Assembly: GCF_030272615.1 (NCBI RefSeq) | Contig: NC_081414.1 | Span: forward strand, 311,876,164-311,940,163 | Direction: 5' to 3' | DNA length: 64,000 nucleotides | Source: Cryptomeria japonica | Taxonomy: Eukaryota > Streptophyta > Pinopsida > Cupressales > Cupressaceae | Shown: one piece after another, positions 23,041 to 33,901 of the stretch | Numbering within the stretch: the stretch's first letter is position 1 | Layout: each line of letters opens with the position of its first letter | The notes under the pieces: model-generated | Told to the model about the DNA's origin: nothing | The model's database searches: none | Seen by the model: only the letters and a program-made list of their open reading frames with translations | Made by a program: the position numbers and the translations under genes

Positions 23041-24918
23041 GCATGCCACTTTTCTCCCAAACATCTTCATTCAAATTGTCATGTTCATCTTTGACCGGCC
23101 ATGTTCATACCTCGATCATCTGAAACAAAAACCCTAATCTTGCTTTTTGCACTTAGAAGGCATAATTTTTCAAATCTGAGGACATAGGTACTGATCATAT
23201 GGCTAATCTTATAGAACAAATCTCTAATTAGGGTTTCCACTCTACTTTTTACACTTAGAGACCAAATTTTCCAATTTTGACAACATGGGCAATAATGATA
23301 TGCCCTGAGGATCAAAACCCTAATTTAGAAGAAAGCAGAAAAAACATAATCCTGCATTTTATACTTAGAGGCAAAAATTTTCGAATTTGAAGACATGGGC
23401 ACTGACCAAATGACCTGAGGAACAAAACCTAGGTTGTACTTTCAAAAAAGCAGAAAAAACCAAAAAACCAAAAAGCAAGACAAAAAGCTACTTCTCGGGT
23501 TGTGTCCGAAGTGCCAAAAAATCAAACTTTCTATTTTTTGAAAAAAATGCAAAAGAAAAGCAAAAGCAAAAAAAAGTAAAAAAATAGAAATTCCTAAAAA
23601 TATAAAGTTGTCAGAAATGACTCAAAGCAATTGTGATCCTCGTCCTTCAGACCTTCTAAGCATTTTGACAACGTTCAAACATGATTTTGAGCTTGATTCC
23701 TCTATTTGGCTCAGGATGACTTCAAAACTCTAACTCAAAACTCTCAATGGACTTATGAATTGCAAAGCTAGGACAAAACCTTAAAAAGCAAAAAATAGGG
23801 GGGTCCCCATCAGTGATGAGGCTATTTGTGAAATAGGTCACAAGAAGACCCAAGATAGGTAAGGGCTTGGATTTGTAAACTTTGAGAGAACCTATTGTAT
23901 TTGGTCTCTAAGTGTTTTGGTAACATACATAGACCCTTCTGCCTTAAATCTGAAGTAGTAGTAGGGTGTGATAACTATATTAAGAACTATGAATAATTAA
24001 ATTAATCATCTAATGAGGAAAATAAATAAGCACTAGTTAATAACTAATAAGTTGAAGAATATCAATGATTGGCTTCATGATTAGTCTCTCAATCAATTTT
24101 AGTATATTGAAATAGATTAATAATGTTAATCAGGTAGGGGACATTACAGTCCCTGGGGAGAATTGGGAAAATTATATAATCGACAAATATTTTAAGTTGT
24201 TTGTGAATGAGATGATGGAAAATATTCCGACACATTGCAACTATGTCAAATAAATTATCATCTTTTTTGTAGATATTGAATAAATCATTTTGCTTATATG
24301 TTGCATCAAAGGCTGGGAGAGTCCTTTTCAAATGAAGAGAATAAAAACATATCACAATAATATATTTGTTAGATCTTAGAAACTATGCCTCACAAGACCA
24401 ACTCTGCTTCTCCTAGATGCTAAACTCTTTCCTATATTTTGATGAAATAGAATCTACTTATCTTCTTGATATAGTTGTAAAAGATAGTCCTTGAGAAGCA
24501 AATGCCATGTGTAGGAGCCATCCATCTAATCTTGTTTTCTCTCAATGTGATACTCAAATATTTCTCATACGGTTTTCCTCTTATCAAAGCTAGCTTGGGG
24601 TGTACTTATCTTAGTTTTCTGTTTCACATGGATGGGTTTTCTTTATTCCTCAATTGATTATTATGATAAGAATATAATTTTTTAATAACTAGTGGCTGGT
24701 TGGATGAATAATTGCTCAGAGTAGGTAGGATGATTGTTAACTATATGTCATGAATGTCGCTGAAGTTTTGGTTGGTATAAGAAAAACACCTGTTTGATGA
24801 TTTTGAGGTCTTTTAGATTCATGTTTTCATGTATGATAGTGTAAGTTCCATAGAGGTGCATCCTTGACCCTCCATTACCCGTTGCAACATTATTTTTATT
24901 TTGAAATATTGTTCCTAG
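23041..24918. other. Non-coding remnant DNA between aORF-2 element and Gypsy-2
   Basis: From 23120 to 23430 an imperfect ~110-bp repeat recurs about three times: AACCCTAATC..., a TTTTGCACTTAGAG-like segment, then CATGGGCACTGAT. An A-rich AAAAGCAAAA block follows at 23450-23600. The rest is AT-rich single-copy-looking sequence without a supported gene. No LTR partner for 17095-18061 was found here. Confidence 0.45.
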
Positions 24919-26115
24919 TGTTGGTCCTAAACAATGGATAAATAACTAGGTACCACACCATAACTCAGAGACATGAATTCTTTTACTGAGCAGCCATTAG
25001 ATTCCATCATTAAGATTCATTTATCTTATCAACCTGAGTACGTTTAACTTCAAATGGGACAACGCAATTTGTACACTAAGAGCTTTTAGGAATTACTTTC
25101 ATCCTAACTTTGAATATATGAAATGCTGAAATGAATTCTCACAAAGGAAATACTTCTAACTATATCCTAATAAAAAGAAATTCTATTTATGCCTTATTTT
25201 GAAATAGAAATTTCTTAGCTCAACATAAACAACACTCTGTTTTGCCTTGGCTGTAGGAACAGTCACAAAATTGTACTTCAGTGCTTGTAGGAACAGACAA
25301 CGGATAGTCTACTAGAAATGGAATGAAGATAACATAGAAAATGAACGTGCAGAAAATAAACATGCGGAATCCTCACCAAGTGGGCCCCCTTGGATGAGTC
25401 TTCTGAACTAGTAACTACAAAATTAGATTGTTAAGCTCTCACAATCACATCATATGCTAAAACGCATGAAGCTGAACTTTATTCTTTTCTTAGAGATAAT
25501 TCAATAGTACAATCAAGATAAAACATAACTTTTTCAACTCTTTATCAAGACGAACGAAGAGAATTTATAGAATGACTGAACTCTAACTTTCTACCATAGT
25601 AGCCGCTCCACTTCTAATATCTAGGAGGAGGGCTTTTATTGAAACATAAAATCTAAGAAACAAAGGAGACTGAAACTGAATAGAACTCTGTTCCGAACTT
25701 GCTTGGATTACAATCTTTTCCTAAATCTGCTCCATCAGAAGACATGGGAAATAAATGGAAGAATAACTGCTCCCTGACTGGTCCTTGAAGTCTTCAAGTG
25801 ATACTAACAGCTGGTGGCCGCATCATAACAGTCTTGACCTCTTCTTTGTTTGCTTTCCAAGACTCTTTCAAAGTTCTGCCACATCTTGCTGATTGCCTTT
25901 GATCCCATCTCAACAACATTGGACTCTTTCAACCAACTGCATCACCAAGATTAACGTACTAGAAATATAACACATTCATGATTATTTAAAACACAACATT
26001 TAACATCATTTAAAGATAAAGATATACTTATATTGCATCCTTTTACTTGTTATAGCATCACCATAAGACTTTTAGGATATAAACGGTATGTTCAGCATTA
26101 TAACTCAAAAATACA
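24919..26115 (-). repeat. 3' LTR of Gypsy-2 (1,197 bp)
   Basis: It is a direct repeat of 44197-45253. It is longer because the partner lacks segments around the equivalents of 25460-25500 and 25680-25770. Confidence 0.88.
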
Positions 26116-26302
26116 CCATAAGAGTTTTCCTTCCATGCTAATAATCTAAAGTCTCCTATAGTAGTTTCTCCTTTGGTTTTTGCGATTGGACTCCAATAAA
26201 ACCCTTGTTCTTTACCGAGATTTTCCCACTTGGTCCTTTCTTGTTCAACATCATAATAAGTGAGTTCTTCCTAGCGTGGAATAGGCCACCATAATATTGG
26301 TG
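26116..26302 (-). other. Gypsy-2 sequence between 3' LTR and hAT insertion
   Basis: Short non-coding stretch inside the 3' LTR. A clear polypurine tract is not visible; GGAAGGAAAACTC on the minus strand near 26120-26135 is the only weak candidate. Confidence 0.35.
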
Positions 26303-26733
26303 GTTGAAAGCATAGTTGAACTACTTGCCAAAACCAAAAACTCGCCAAGGCCCGAAAAACAAACTCGAGAGAAACTTGGCTAATACTTGGCAAAAACATT
26401 GCTTAAATTTAATTAGAAATGCATTTTTTTTGCAAAATTCAATCAGAAGATGCATCACATGAGTCAATAAATGAGAATACAAAAGAAACAAGCTGAGTCT
26501 AGATATATATAAATGCAAAGTGGGTGCAAAACCGCATCCTCATGAGGAATGCTAATGGCTGAAAGAAAAATAGTAAATAGTTTTTTGTAGAACTAAAAGT
26601 AAATAAATACATATAATTACATCCTCTTCCCAGCTCTAGTAAAAACTAGGGGAGAGGTAGAACTAGAAGATCTAGTCCTTGAAGTCTGTTGTGGGCATGA
26701 TTGTGCCTCCTCGCTCGGTATGAATGGCTGAGG

Positions 26734-27096
26734 CTATGGATCGTCCTCCATCTTGGGTGTAGCTTTGCCTCTAGCTGCACCTTGCATTGACAATGACTCC
26801 TCATCCTTCTCAATGTCATCCAGTGTGAAACCAAATCCACCCCCCTCCTTCATAGCCTGCCTCTTCAAATCATTGATGTCATCCTCTGTAAACAATGGAG
26901 GCTGCCCCTGCGATGTCCAATCATTGTACGGATCTATATCATCCAAATCAATTGGACCAGCTAGTGCTTCCTCTACCTACCTTATGCGCAACCAAAGATT
27001 ATATTGCACAAAGACAAGGTCATTGAGGCGTTTTTGAGCTAACTTGGCCTCAAACAAGCTCCAATTGCGCTCACAGTTGGATGAACTACAAGGCTG
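26734..27096 (-). pseudogene. hAT transposase C-terminal dimerisation domain fragment
   Basis: The minus-strand frame contains SSNCERNWSLFEAKLAQKR, then RLNDLVFVQYNLWLR, the classic hAT C-terminal dimerisation signature (CERNWS ... LVYVHYNLRLR). It is followed by an acidic tail with DDIDPYNDWTSQG. A stop codon interrupts just after LWLRIR (near 26976). The catalytic RNase H-like core is missing upstream. It cannot encode active transposase. Confidence 0.9.
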
Positions 27097-27204
27097 ACAT
27101 AAGATTTTGAGGGCAAATTTTTTGAGATTTTGGGTATTTCCACCCCAACTTCGTCACCAAGAATTTGCAAAATAAAATTAGGTTGAGGGTAGCACCCCTC
27201 GTAG

Positions 27205-27376
27205 GGGTCTGAGGGTGAGAAAGAGACGGGTAGAGAGATAGGTCTAGATCTTGAGGGAGAGAGGGGAGAGTGAGATGGAGAGTGGTAGAGAGGGGGATAG
27301 ATGGAGAGTGATAGGGAGATAGATAGGTCTAAAATTCGGGGCAGATAAAGTGAGTGAGATAGAGAGAGCGAGAGAA
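27205..27376. repeat. GA-rich purine tract inside the hAT element
   Basis: About 170 bp of irregular GAGAGA/GATAGG repeats (AGAGAGATAGG, GGGAGAGAGGGG, GATAGAGAGAGCGAG) lie on the plus strand. It is strongly purine-biased and separates the transposase fragment from the right terminus. Confidence 0.75.
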
Positions 27377-27867
27377 TGTTGATAGGAGCATACTGATTAT
27401 TGAAATTTGACTGTCTGAAAATTTAAAAGATCTTCTAAAATCTAGAATTTGCATTATAACTCCTAAAGATTTGAAACCACTCTCAAACATCTTGCCAATA
27501 TATACATGAAATATAACTTACAGTATCTTTTCCCTAAATACCTAAATGTTATATTTCATGTATATGTTCTAATGAAGAGAATGAGACTGACTTGAAAAAC
27601 AATCAATGGAAATCAGTTTGCAAGTGTTTGGGAGTGTGTTTTTCCCCTTCTCAGCAAAATACAAGACAAAAAATGATGAAATAAAACTCATTTTTTGCTG
27701 TTTTTTGCCTTTATTCACAAGCTGGTGAGTTTTTTTCACCGACTCACCGAGTTTTTGGCAAAAACTTCGGTGAGTTTTTCTGGCAAGTGAAAGTCTTAAA
27801 AACTTGCTAGGGAAAAATACTCGTGAGTTTTTTAAAACTCGGCGAGTATTCCAACTATGGTTGAAAG

Positions 27868-27914
27868 ATTAAAGGTTTTTAAAACTCAGCGAGTATTCCA
27901 ACTATGGTTGAAAG
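27868..27914. repeat. 47-bp tandem duplication of hAT terminus plus target site
   Basis: The segment from AAAACTC(A/G)GCGAGTATTCC through CAACTATG and GTTGAAAG is present twice in tandem, at 27830-27867 and about 27877-27914. The second copy repeats both the transposon end and the duplication. Confidence 0.85.
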
Positions 27915-28171
27915 ATTAAAGGTATTCATTTTTCTTGCTGTGATCTTCTCATGTGTATGCATGTGGTTGCTCTCCTGAGTGCTGCATGGTAATTTCATAA
28001 TAAGTGGGATTATGCCCTCTTTAGATCCTTTGGTAACCAATTCCACCTGTGAGCAAGATAGTCATACACTGTTCTAGCTGAAGTATCTACCACTTCTTCA
28101 TATTCTTTGTAAGCGTCTTCCCTTAATGACATCATTTTCTCCCTTCGATTAGGTTAATATGTGAATTGATT

Positions 28172-30290
28172 CTAGTGGTAGAAAATTCTATCAAGATCTT
28201 CTACTTTTGCTCGAAGAGGCAATGGAATGATTTTCTCCATGTCTTGGTATTCATGGGTTTGTTCATCCCTATGGTTCTCATTCTTAATAAAGGACATGAA
28301 TGACCTAAGGTGGATATCCCCAATCGATAGTAATGGATTCCACTGTAAATTACAAGGAATAGCATAGTTGTGGAGATAGAATTTCACATAGAAATTTTTT
28401 CTATTGAGGAGTAGATGTATTGTAGGCATGCATAGAAATTTTTTCAATTGAGGAGTAGATGTATTGTAGGCATGCATAGAGTCTTCAGGACTTATGAGGG
28501 ATGAGCTTAAACAAGACAATTCCTTAGACAATTTATAGGAAAAATATAGCTCTTTTAGATGCAGAGCATATACCCTTGGAGGTGGTCTGCACTCAATGAT
28601 TTGTGGTACCAGAGTGGCCACACTATCTAATCTATCCTCCAATCTATTAATTTATGCGTCCTTTTCTCTTAATTTTTGTTGTAATTGCTCTCTCTCTGCT
28701 TTCCACTCCTTTTCTTTATTTTCCATTGATTTCCATAATTCTAATGCAAATGCAGCCCATGAAAATAGAGGTGGGTCATGCATACTTACTGTAGCCTTGT
28801 CTTTTCTATTTGCATTGTTGACTTGCTCTACTGCCTCTGCCAAATTTTCTAATCTTGTAACAATATGGTCCTTCTGAAATGATTGTTTATCAAAATTGGT
28901 GGCAGATGATCCCTCATCAAATGGTTGTTTCTTGCTCTGTATATTTACAACATTTGGTTCAAGATCAGTTCAACTTGAATTTCATCAGAGTGAACTGACA
29001 TTTCCTCCTCATCTTCTTTTGAAGAGGTTCTCTCTGCATTTTGATTTTCTTCAGTTTGAAAATGGAGGAGAAGGCATTCGCAAGACGGGAGTTTCTTTCA
29101 AGAAACTATTCCTCCTCTTTTTTTGTAATAGAACTTTGAATGATAATCTTGTCGCCTGCTGTACTCTTGCTTTTAAATACCTTCTTCAATCTAGGATTCC
29201 TCGGAGTTTTCTTAATAACCTTCTTCACCTTTTTTGTAGGTTTGCTTGTTGATTTAGCAACTTCTTTCAATTTTTGCATTGTTGCAGGTTGTTCAGGTGT
29301 CCTAGTTTTCCGTTTCTTTGGTATGGACTTCTCCTAAACAAGACCTGAGGTTTTAGCTTTCTTTTTCCCTCTTGCTTTTTCCTTTTCAACGATATTACAC
29401 TTTTTACCCCTTTTTCCCGAAGGTGTTGCTGATGTAGGGGTTTCTTCAGTAGATGGACTAGGGTCCTTAGCTTGTCTAGAAGGACTTTCACTAGAGGAAT
29501 TAATAGGCACTTTTTTGAAGGTAGAGGCACCCTCTGTTCCCATAACCCTAGGTCTTTGGTTTATTGGCTGAGCCCTAGTTATGTTCAGGAAGTCACCCCA
29601 TGTCACTCTAGGGTTTGTTTCTTCTAAAGTTCTCTCAATTAGCAACTGAATTAAACAGTGGCAAGAAACAAAATATTACCTCTTTGCACCTTTGCTGCCA
29701 TTTGATTTAACATTTGGTAAATATAATTGGGAACATTCATTAGTCGTCCTTGTCTCAGATTACCTAACAACTTGAAATGAACAAAGTGTAGCTAGGATTG
29801 GCATCCTTCGTAGGTTAGATACATTATTATATATGTTACTCTATGAGCCCATGCCTCTGGCAAAGATAATCGTCGTGTCTCCTAATGGGTAACATCTAAT
29901 GGGGGATCATCATGCTTTGTGAATTGAGCCCTAGCTGTCCTAGCATCCCAACTTTTTAGATACAGCTCCTTGTCATAGGCAACCCTATGGCTTGTGAAAT
30001 TCTCTCCTCTATAACAACCACTCTTAAACCCTTGACCACTGCTTGCTCATTTTTCAAGGTTTGAGCAAACTCAAGAGCTACTCCTTTGTCAAAGCAACTT
30101 CAAAAAGTAGTCTATCCATCCACAATTTCTATACAGAGGTTCACAATCTCTATCTTGCAAAATAAGAGTATGATCCACTGGTTCATGGCGAATTGGGGGA
30201 CCTCCCATCTCTGTAAACTTATCTCCTTTGTAAACACAAATTCCCAACCTTACAAGAAGCACCTCTTGAATCCTCTGTAGTTTCACAATC
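28172..30290 (-). pseudogene. Gypsy-2 additional ORF (aORF-3), badly degraded
   Basis: These are broken minus-strand frames after integrase. Readable pieces include an N-terminal part with GGPPIRHEPVDHTL near 30180, then VIEERISQAIGLPM near 29990, PLDVTH and SLPEAWAHRVTYIIMYLTYEG near 29850, and LLGNLRQGRLMNVPNYIYQML near 29750. A Ser/Thr/Lys-rich part (SPSRQAKDPSPSTEE, KARGKKKAK) follows at 29340-29500. A Lys/Glu helical segment and an acidic Ile/Leu-rich tail follow to 28172. The AIGLP motif corresponds in position to FGIP of aORF-1 and aORF-2. Several stops and frame changes are present. The N-terminus is split from 31461 onward by a solo LTR. Confidence 0.6.
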
Positions 30291-31460
30291 TGTAATGTCC
30301 CCATCCTAGTCAGGGACTTGGGATTGAGGAGTTAGCCTATTTTTGGACCCTTGTAGGCTAACAAAGTATGGATAAAGGGGTCAGTAATGCAATATCTTGA
30401 GGAGTGGTCTGTCTATTTGTTCTAGTTCAGTGTTGAGTTCAGTTCTGGTCTTCGTTTCATCAGTTTCTGACACTTTATGAGGATTTCCTATTTTTTAGGG
30501 AAAAATTGCTAAAAATAGACATGGTCCTATTTTCATTGGCATGGCAAATTGTGGCCCTAGCTTTTGACAGATTCAGTTTCAGAGCAATAATGAGAGATAT
30601 GAATTTTTAAGTTGTTCCACAGGCAATTAATATTTTAATGAAATATCAATATAAAATCATAAAGTGCATCACTTAAATTTATTTAAGTGAAAATTTATTA
30701 TCTCCTAAGCTAGGCATTGCTTTTAGGGTTAAGTTGGGAACCCTAAAAGCAAGTTATTATTTTTTAATCCCTAATTGCCAAAAATCGCACCTTTTGGGTA
30801 TTTAGGCAGCCAAGATGGAAATTAAACCTCATTCTTGATATTGAGCATTTGACATTTTCTTCTGAGCACTTGGCTATGGCAGCTAGGGTTTGGACCTGTT
30901 TTGGAGAGCGTGCATTCTTCAGAATTCAGTAGCTTTGAGATTGTGAAAGATCAATCGAATTGTTGTAGCTTGGTTGGCTTCATTCAAAAGTCAAATTGAA
31001 TTGAATTGGGGTAGATTTGGCTTCTTACAAGGCAGATTTGTTGTAGGGTTTTTCCTATTTACTGTTTTGTTGTTGATTCTTCTGTGGTTTGGAGGCTTCT
31101 TTTCCCAAACACACAGCTTGCTCATTTATTGGCACCATCTTTCACTATTTGGGTGTCTTAGTATTTAAATAAGAGCAGATCTAAATTGTTCCAGAATAAA
31201 AATCAGAACTTTGTAAGTTGCTGATTTATTCTTTCTTTTCAATAAATTGGCTAAGGACCTACGGGTATACTTCTAAATTCTCCAATTCATTGTTTCAGTT
31301 GATTAAATTCATGTATTATTCAATATGTGTTGCAAATTAAAGAAACCCTCTTTTGCAACTTCTGTCTATTTCTGAAAGACCATCTTAATAATAAAAAATT
31401 AGAAAGAAGATCTACAAATTACAGCAGGTTGAAGAGTTGAACCAGCAAGGGTTCATCACA
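30291..31460 (+). mobile_element. Solo LTR (1,170 bp) of the TGTAATGTCCCC family
   Basis: It starts TGTAATGTCCCC and ends GGTTCATCACA, with perfect 5-bp duplications CAATC at 30286-30290 and 31461-31465. No internal region is present. It interrupts the start of aORF-3. Its first ~100 bp are related to the LTR at 33902 (shared TGTAATGTCCCC, then AGCCTATT...GGA...GTAGGCTA). Solo LTRs form by recombination between the two LTRs of an element. Orientation is assigned from that similarity. Confidence 0.88.
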
Positions 31461-31994
31461 CAATCCCTCCTTTTGAGCTCAATTCGTGGAAGAGATATTA
31501 ACTTGAATTGGCTTATGTTGCAAGTTTTACACAACACCAAAGTACAACGAGAAAAACAAGGAACCAAATATGAAAAAAAGAATGATACTCAAATCACGTA
31601 GCCTTATTTCAAATTTTGATTTCCTGATTTGATGTTTTAGACTTAATGGAAACTGACCCATAGTAACATGTGGCAAATTTCTATCAAATTAGACTATCAC
31701 TACCTTAGACTACCTCCCCCCGCCAACTTAAAGAGACGCAGGTGTCCACACATGCGGGAGAGTAGGTTGATGAATGTAATATTAAATATATCATTATTAA
31801 AAGACAATACATAGTGCATCATGTTGTTGTTGTTGTATGGTATGTGCGAGTTGAAGATTTGAAAAAGTTGCATTGCCGCAAAACGATGTGTGATATGACA
31901 GTTGAAGATGAAGTGGAAGTGACGTGAAATGAAAATGGGTAGAGGGACTCCACGCGAATGTGGAATCTTTATTATGAGATTTAGTGCATGCAAT
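31461..31994 (-). other. Gypsy-2 spacer between integrase and aORF-3
   Basis: Mostly non-coding. It includes a purine/pyrimidine-biased segment CTACCTCCCCCCGCC near 31709-31723 that could be an internal polypurine-like tract on the minus strand. It probably includes the start region of aORF-3, cut off by the solo LTR. Confidence 0.4.
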
Positions 31995-33901
31995 TTAAAC
32001 ACGTGGTGAATCTAGAGGATCACCATGTGTTGCTGCAAGAAGAGTGGGAGTTTTGAATTCTGCAAACTGTTGCATGAACTCCTCTTTGGTTGTTCGCTTG
32101 TGGTAAAGGTGTAGATGATGTCCATTCACCAATAGCTTCAAATTGACATTGTTTATAGTGGCTAATTTGATGGCTCCATTAGAATAAACTTCCTCAATTT
32201 TGTATGGACCTAGCCATTTGGTTTGCAGCTTGCACAGATTATCTTTATACCTTGAGTCATACAACAAGGCCCAATCACTTGCATGAAATGTTTTAGTTTT
32301 GATATACTTATCATGCCACTTTGTACATTGTTGTTGGAGTAAGGTAGTGTGTTGGAGAGCTGTCTGTCTCAATTTATCCAATGCCTTAAGTCATAGTATC
32401 CTTTCTCGTTGTGCTTGTGACAAATCCATCCCTAGCTCCAATGCAATTCTGAGTGTTTTATGTTCAAATTCCACCGGCATCATTGTTGTTTTGCCATAGA
32501 CTAGCTCAAAAGGAGTAAAGCCTGTAGTGGTTTTCCATGATGTCCTATAGGCCCAAACTGCTTCAGGTAGGCGGTTTGCCCAATCCCTTTTATGCATTGC
32601 TACTATCTTTGTTAGAATGGCCTCAATTTCTTTGTTAGTAACCTCTGCTTGCCCATTTGCTTGTGGGTGATAGGGTGTAGATTTTTTATGCCGGATATTA
32701 TACTCCACCAATGCTGCTATGAAATTTGATGTGAACTATGCCCCCTGGTCTGTAACAATTGCTCTAGGTACCCCATATTGGGTAAAAATTTCCTCATACA
32801 AAAACTCTACAACTTTATTGTCTCTGGCTTGTTTTATTGCTCTTACTTCAACCCATTTTGTCAGATAATCAGTGCACACTAATATATATGATTTGCCATT
32901 AGAAGGTGGGTCAATTGGACATATAAAATCCATACCCCATTTATCAAAAGGGGTAACAACAAGGTGAGGTTGTAGAGGCATTTCATCAGACCTTGTTGAC
33001 CATCCCATTCTTTGACATCTATCACATTTTCTGGTATATTTCATAGCATCCTTATGAAGACTAGGCTAATAGTATCCTGTATTGAGGATTTTCATAGCTG
33101 CCCTTTTAGCAGCAAAATGGCCCCAACAAGGCTCATCATGGCAAGCATGTAGGATGTCATATGTTTCATCTTCTCTAATGCACCTTCTCATTACATTATC
33201 TGGCCCTATGTAAAACAAACATCCCGATAGCCATGTAAATGGAAAACTCTTTTCTATCAGTATCCTCTTTTCCTTTGGTGAAAAATATGATGGAACTTTT
33301 CCTGCCACCAAGTAATTTGCTATTTTTGCATACCATGGTGTATGAATGGTGATGGAAAACAAATGCTCATTTGGAAATGAGTCATCAATTGCAGGTTCTT
33401 CAGGTTGATTTGTTAGCCTAGATAAAAAATTTGCTACTACATTTGCTTTCCTAGGCTTGTAATATCAAATTCTTGCATTAGTAGTAACCATCTAGCAAGT
33501 CTGCCTGAGACAACTGGTTTGTTCATTAGGTACTTGATTGTTGTATGTTCAGTATGAACAAATACCTGATATCTTGTGATATAATGCCTGAATTTATTGA
33601 GTGTATAGATGACAACTAACATTTGCTTTTCTGTGACAATATAATTGAATTCTGCACCTTGAAGATTTTTGCTGATGTAGTAGACTGCATTTTCAATACT
33701 TCCATCTTTTTGTCCCAAAATTGTTCCAACTACGTGATCAAAAGCATTTGTATGTATGTGAAATGGAGGAGCCCATTTGGGTCCCTTAAGAACGGTGTTT
33801 GAGTTAGAACAATCTTAAAATCCTGGAATACTTTTTCACATTCTGTTGTCTATTGAAATTTGTATCATTTAGTAACAACCCATACAATGGGCTTGCTATT
33901 G
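31995..33901 (-). pseudogene. Gypsy-2 RNase H and integrase (RT missing)
   Basis: RNase H (33437-33718) has YIVTEKQMLVVIYTLNKFRHY and VHTEHTTIKYLMNKP, with Glu where the catalytic Asp of TDH is usual. Upstream to 33901 only the end of the RT connection remains (ECEKVFQDFK). A frameshift near 33455 leads into integrase. The zinc region has CHDEPCWGHFAAKR and CDRCQRMG. The core has GMDFICPIDPP, VTDQGA and NGQAEVTNKEIE, keeping the catalytic Asp, Asp and Glu. The C-terminus has WLGPYKIEEVYSNGAIKL. Stops interrupt at 33066, 32736 and 32391. It ends at 31995 without a chromodomain. Confidence 0.9.

Larger units (their letters stand above)
26311..27859 (-). mobile_element. hAT DNA transposon, internally deleted, exact 8-bp target duplication
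   Basis: This 1,549-bp element is bounded by perfect 8-bp duplications GTTGAAAG (26303-26310 and 27860-27867), the hAT hallmark. The terminal inverted repeats begin CATAGTTG and share an imperfect ~19-bp match (left CATAGTTGAACTACTTGCC, right complement CATAGTTGGAATACTCGCC). Subterminal sequence on both sides is rich in ACTCGCC/GGCGAGT words. A hAT transposase C-terminus lies on the minus strand. Most of the transposase is absent, so it is non-autonomous. Confidence 0.92.

Noticed and set aside
26646-27100. Functional hAT transposase gene
   Set aside because: Only the C-terminal dimerisation region remains, it has an internal stop, and the catalytic core is absent.
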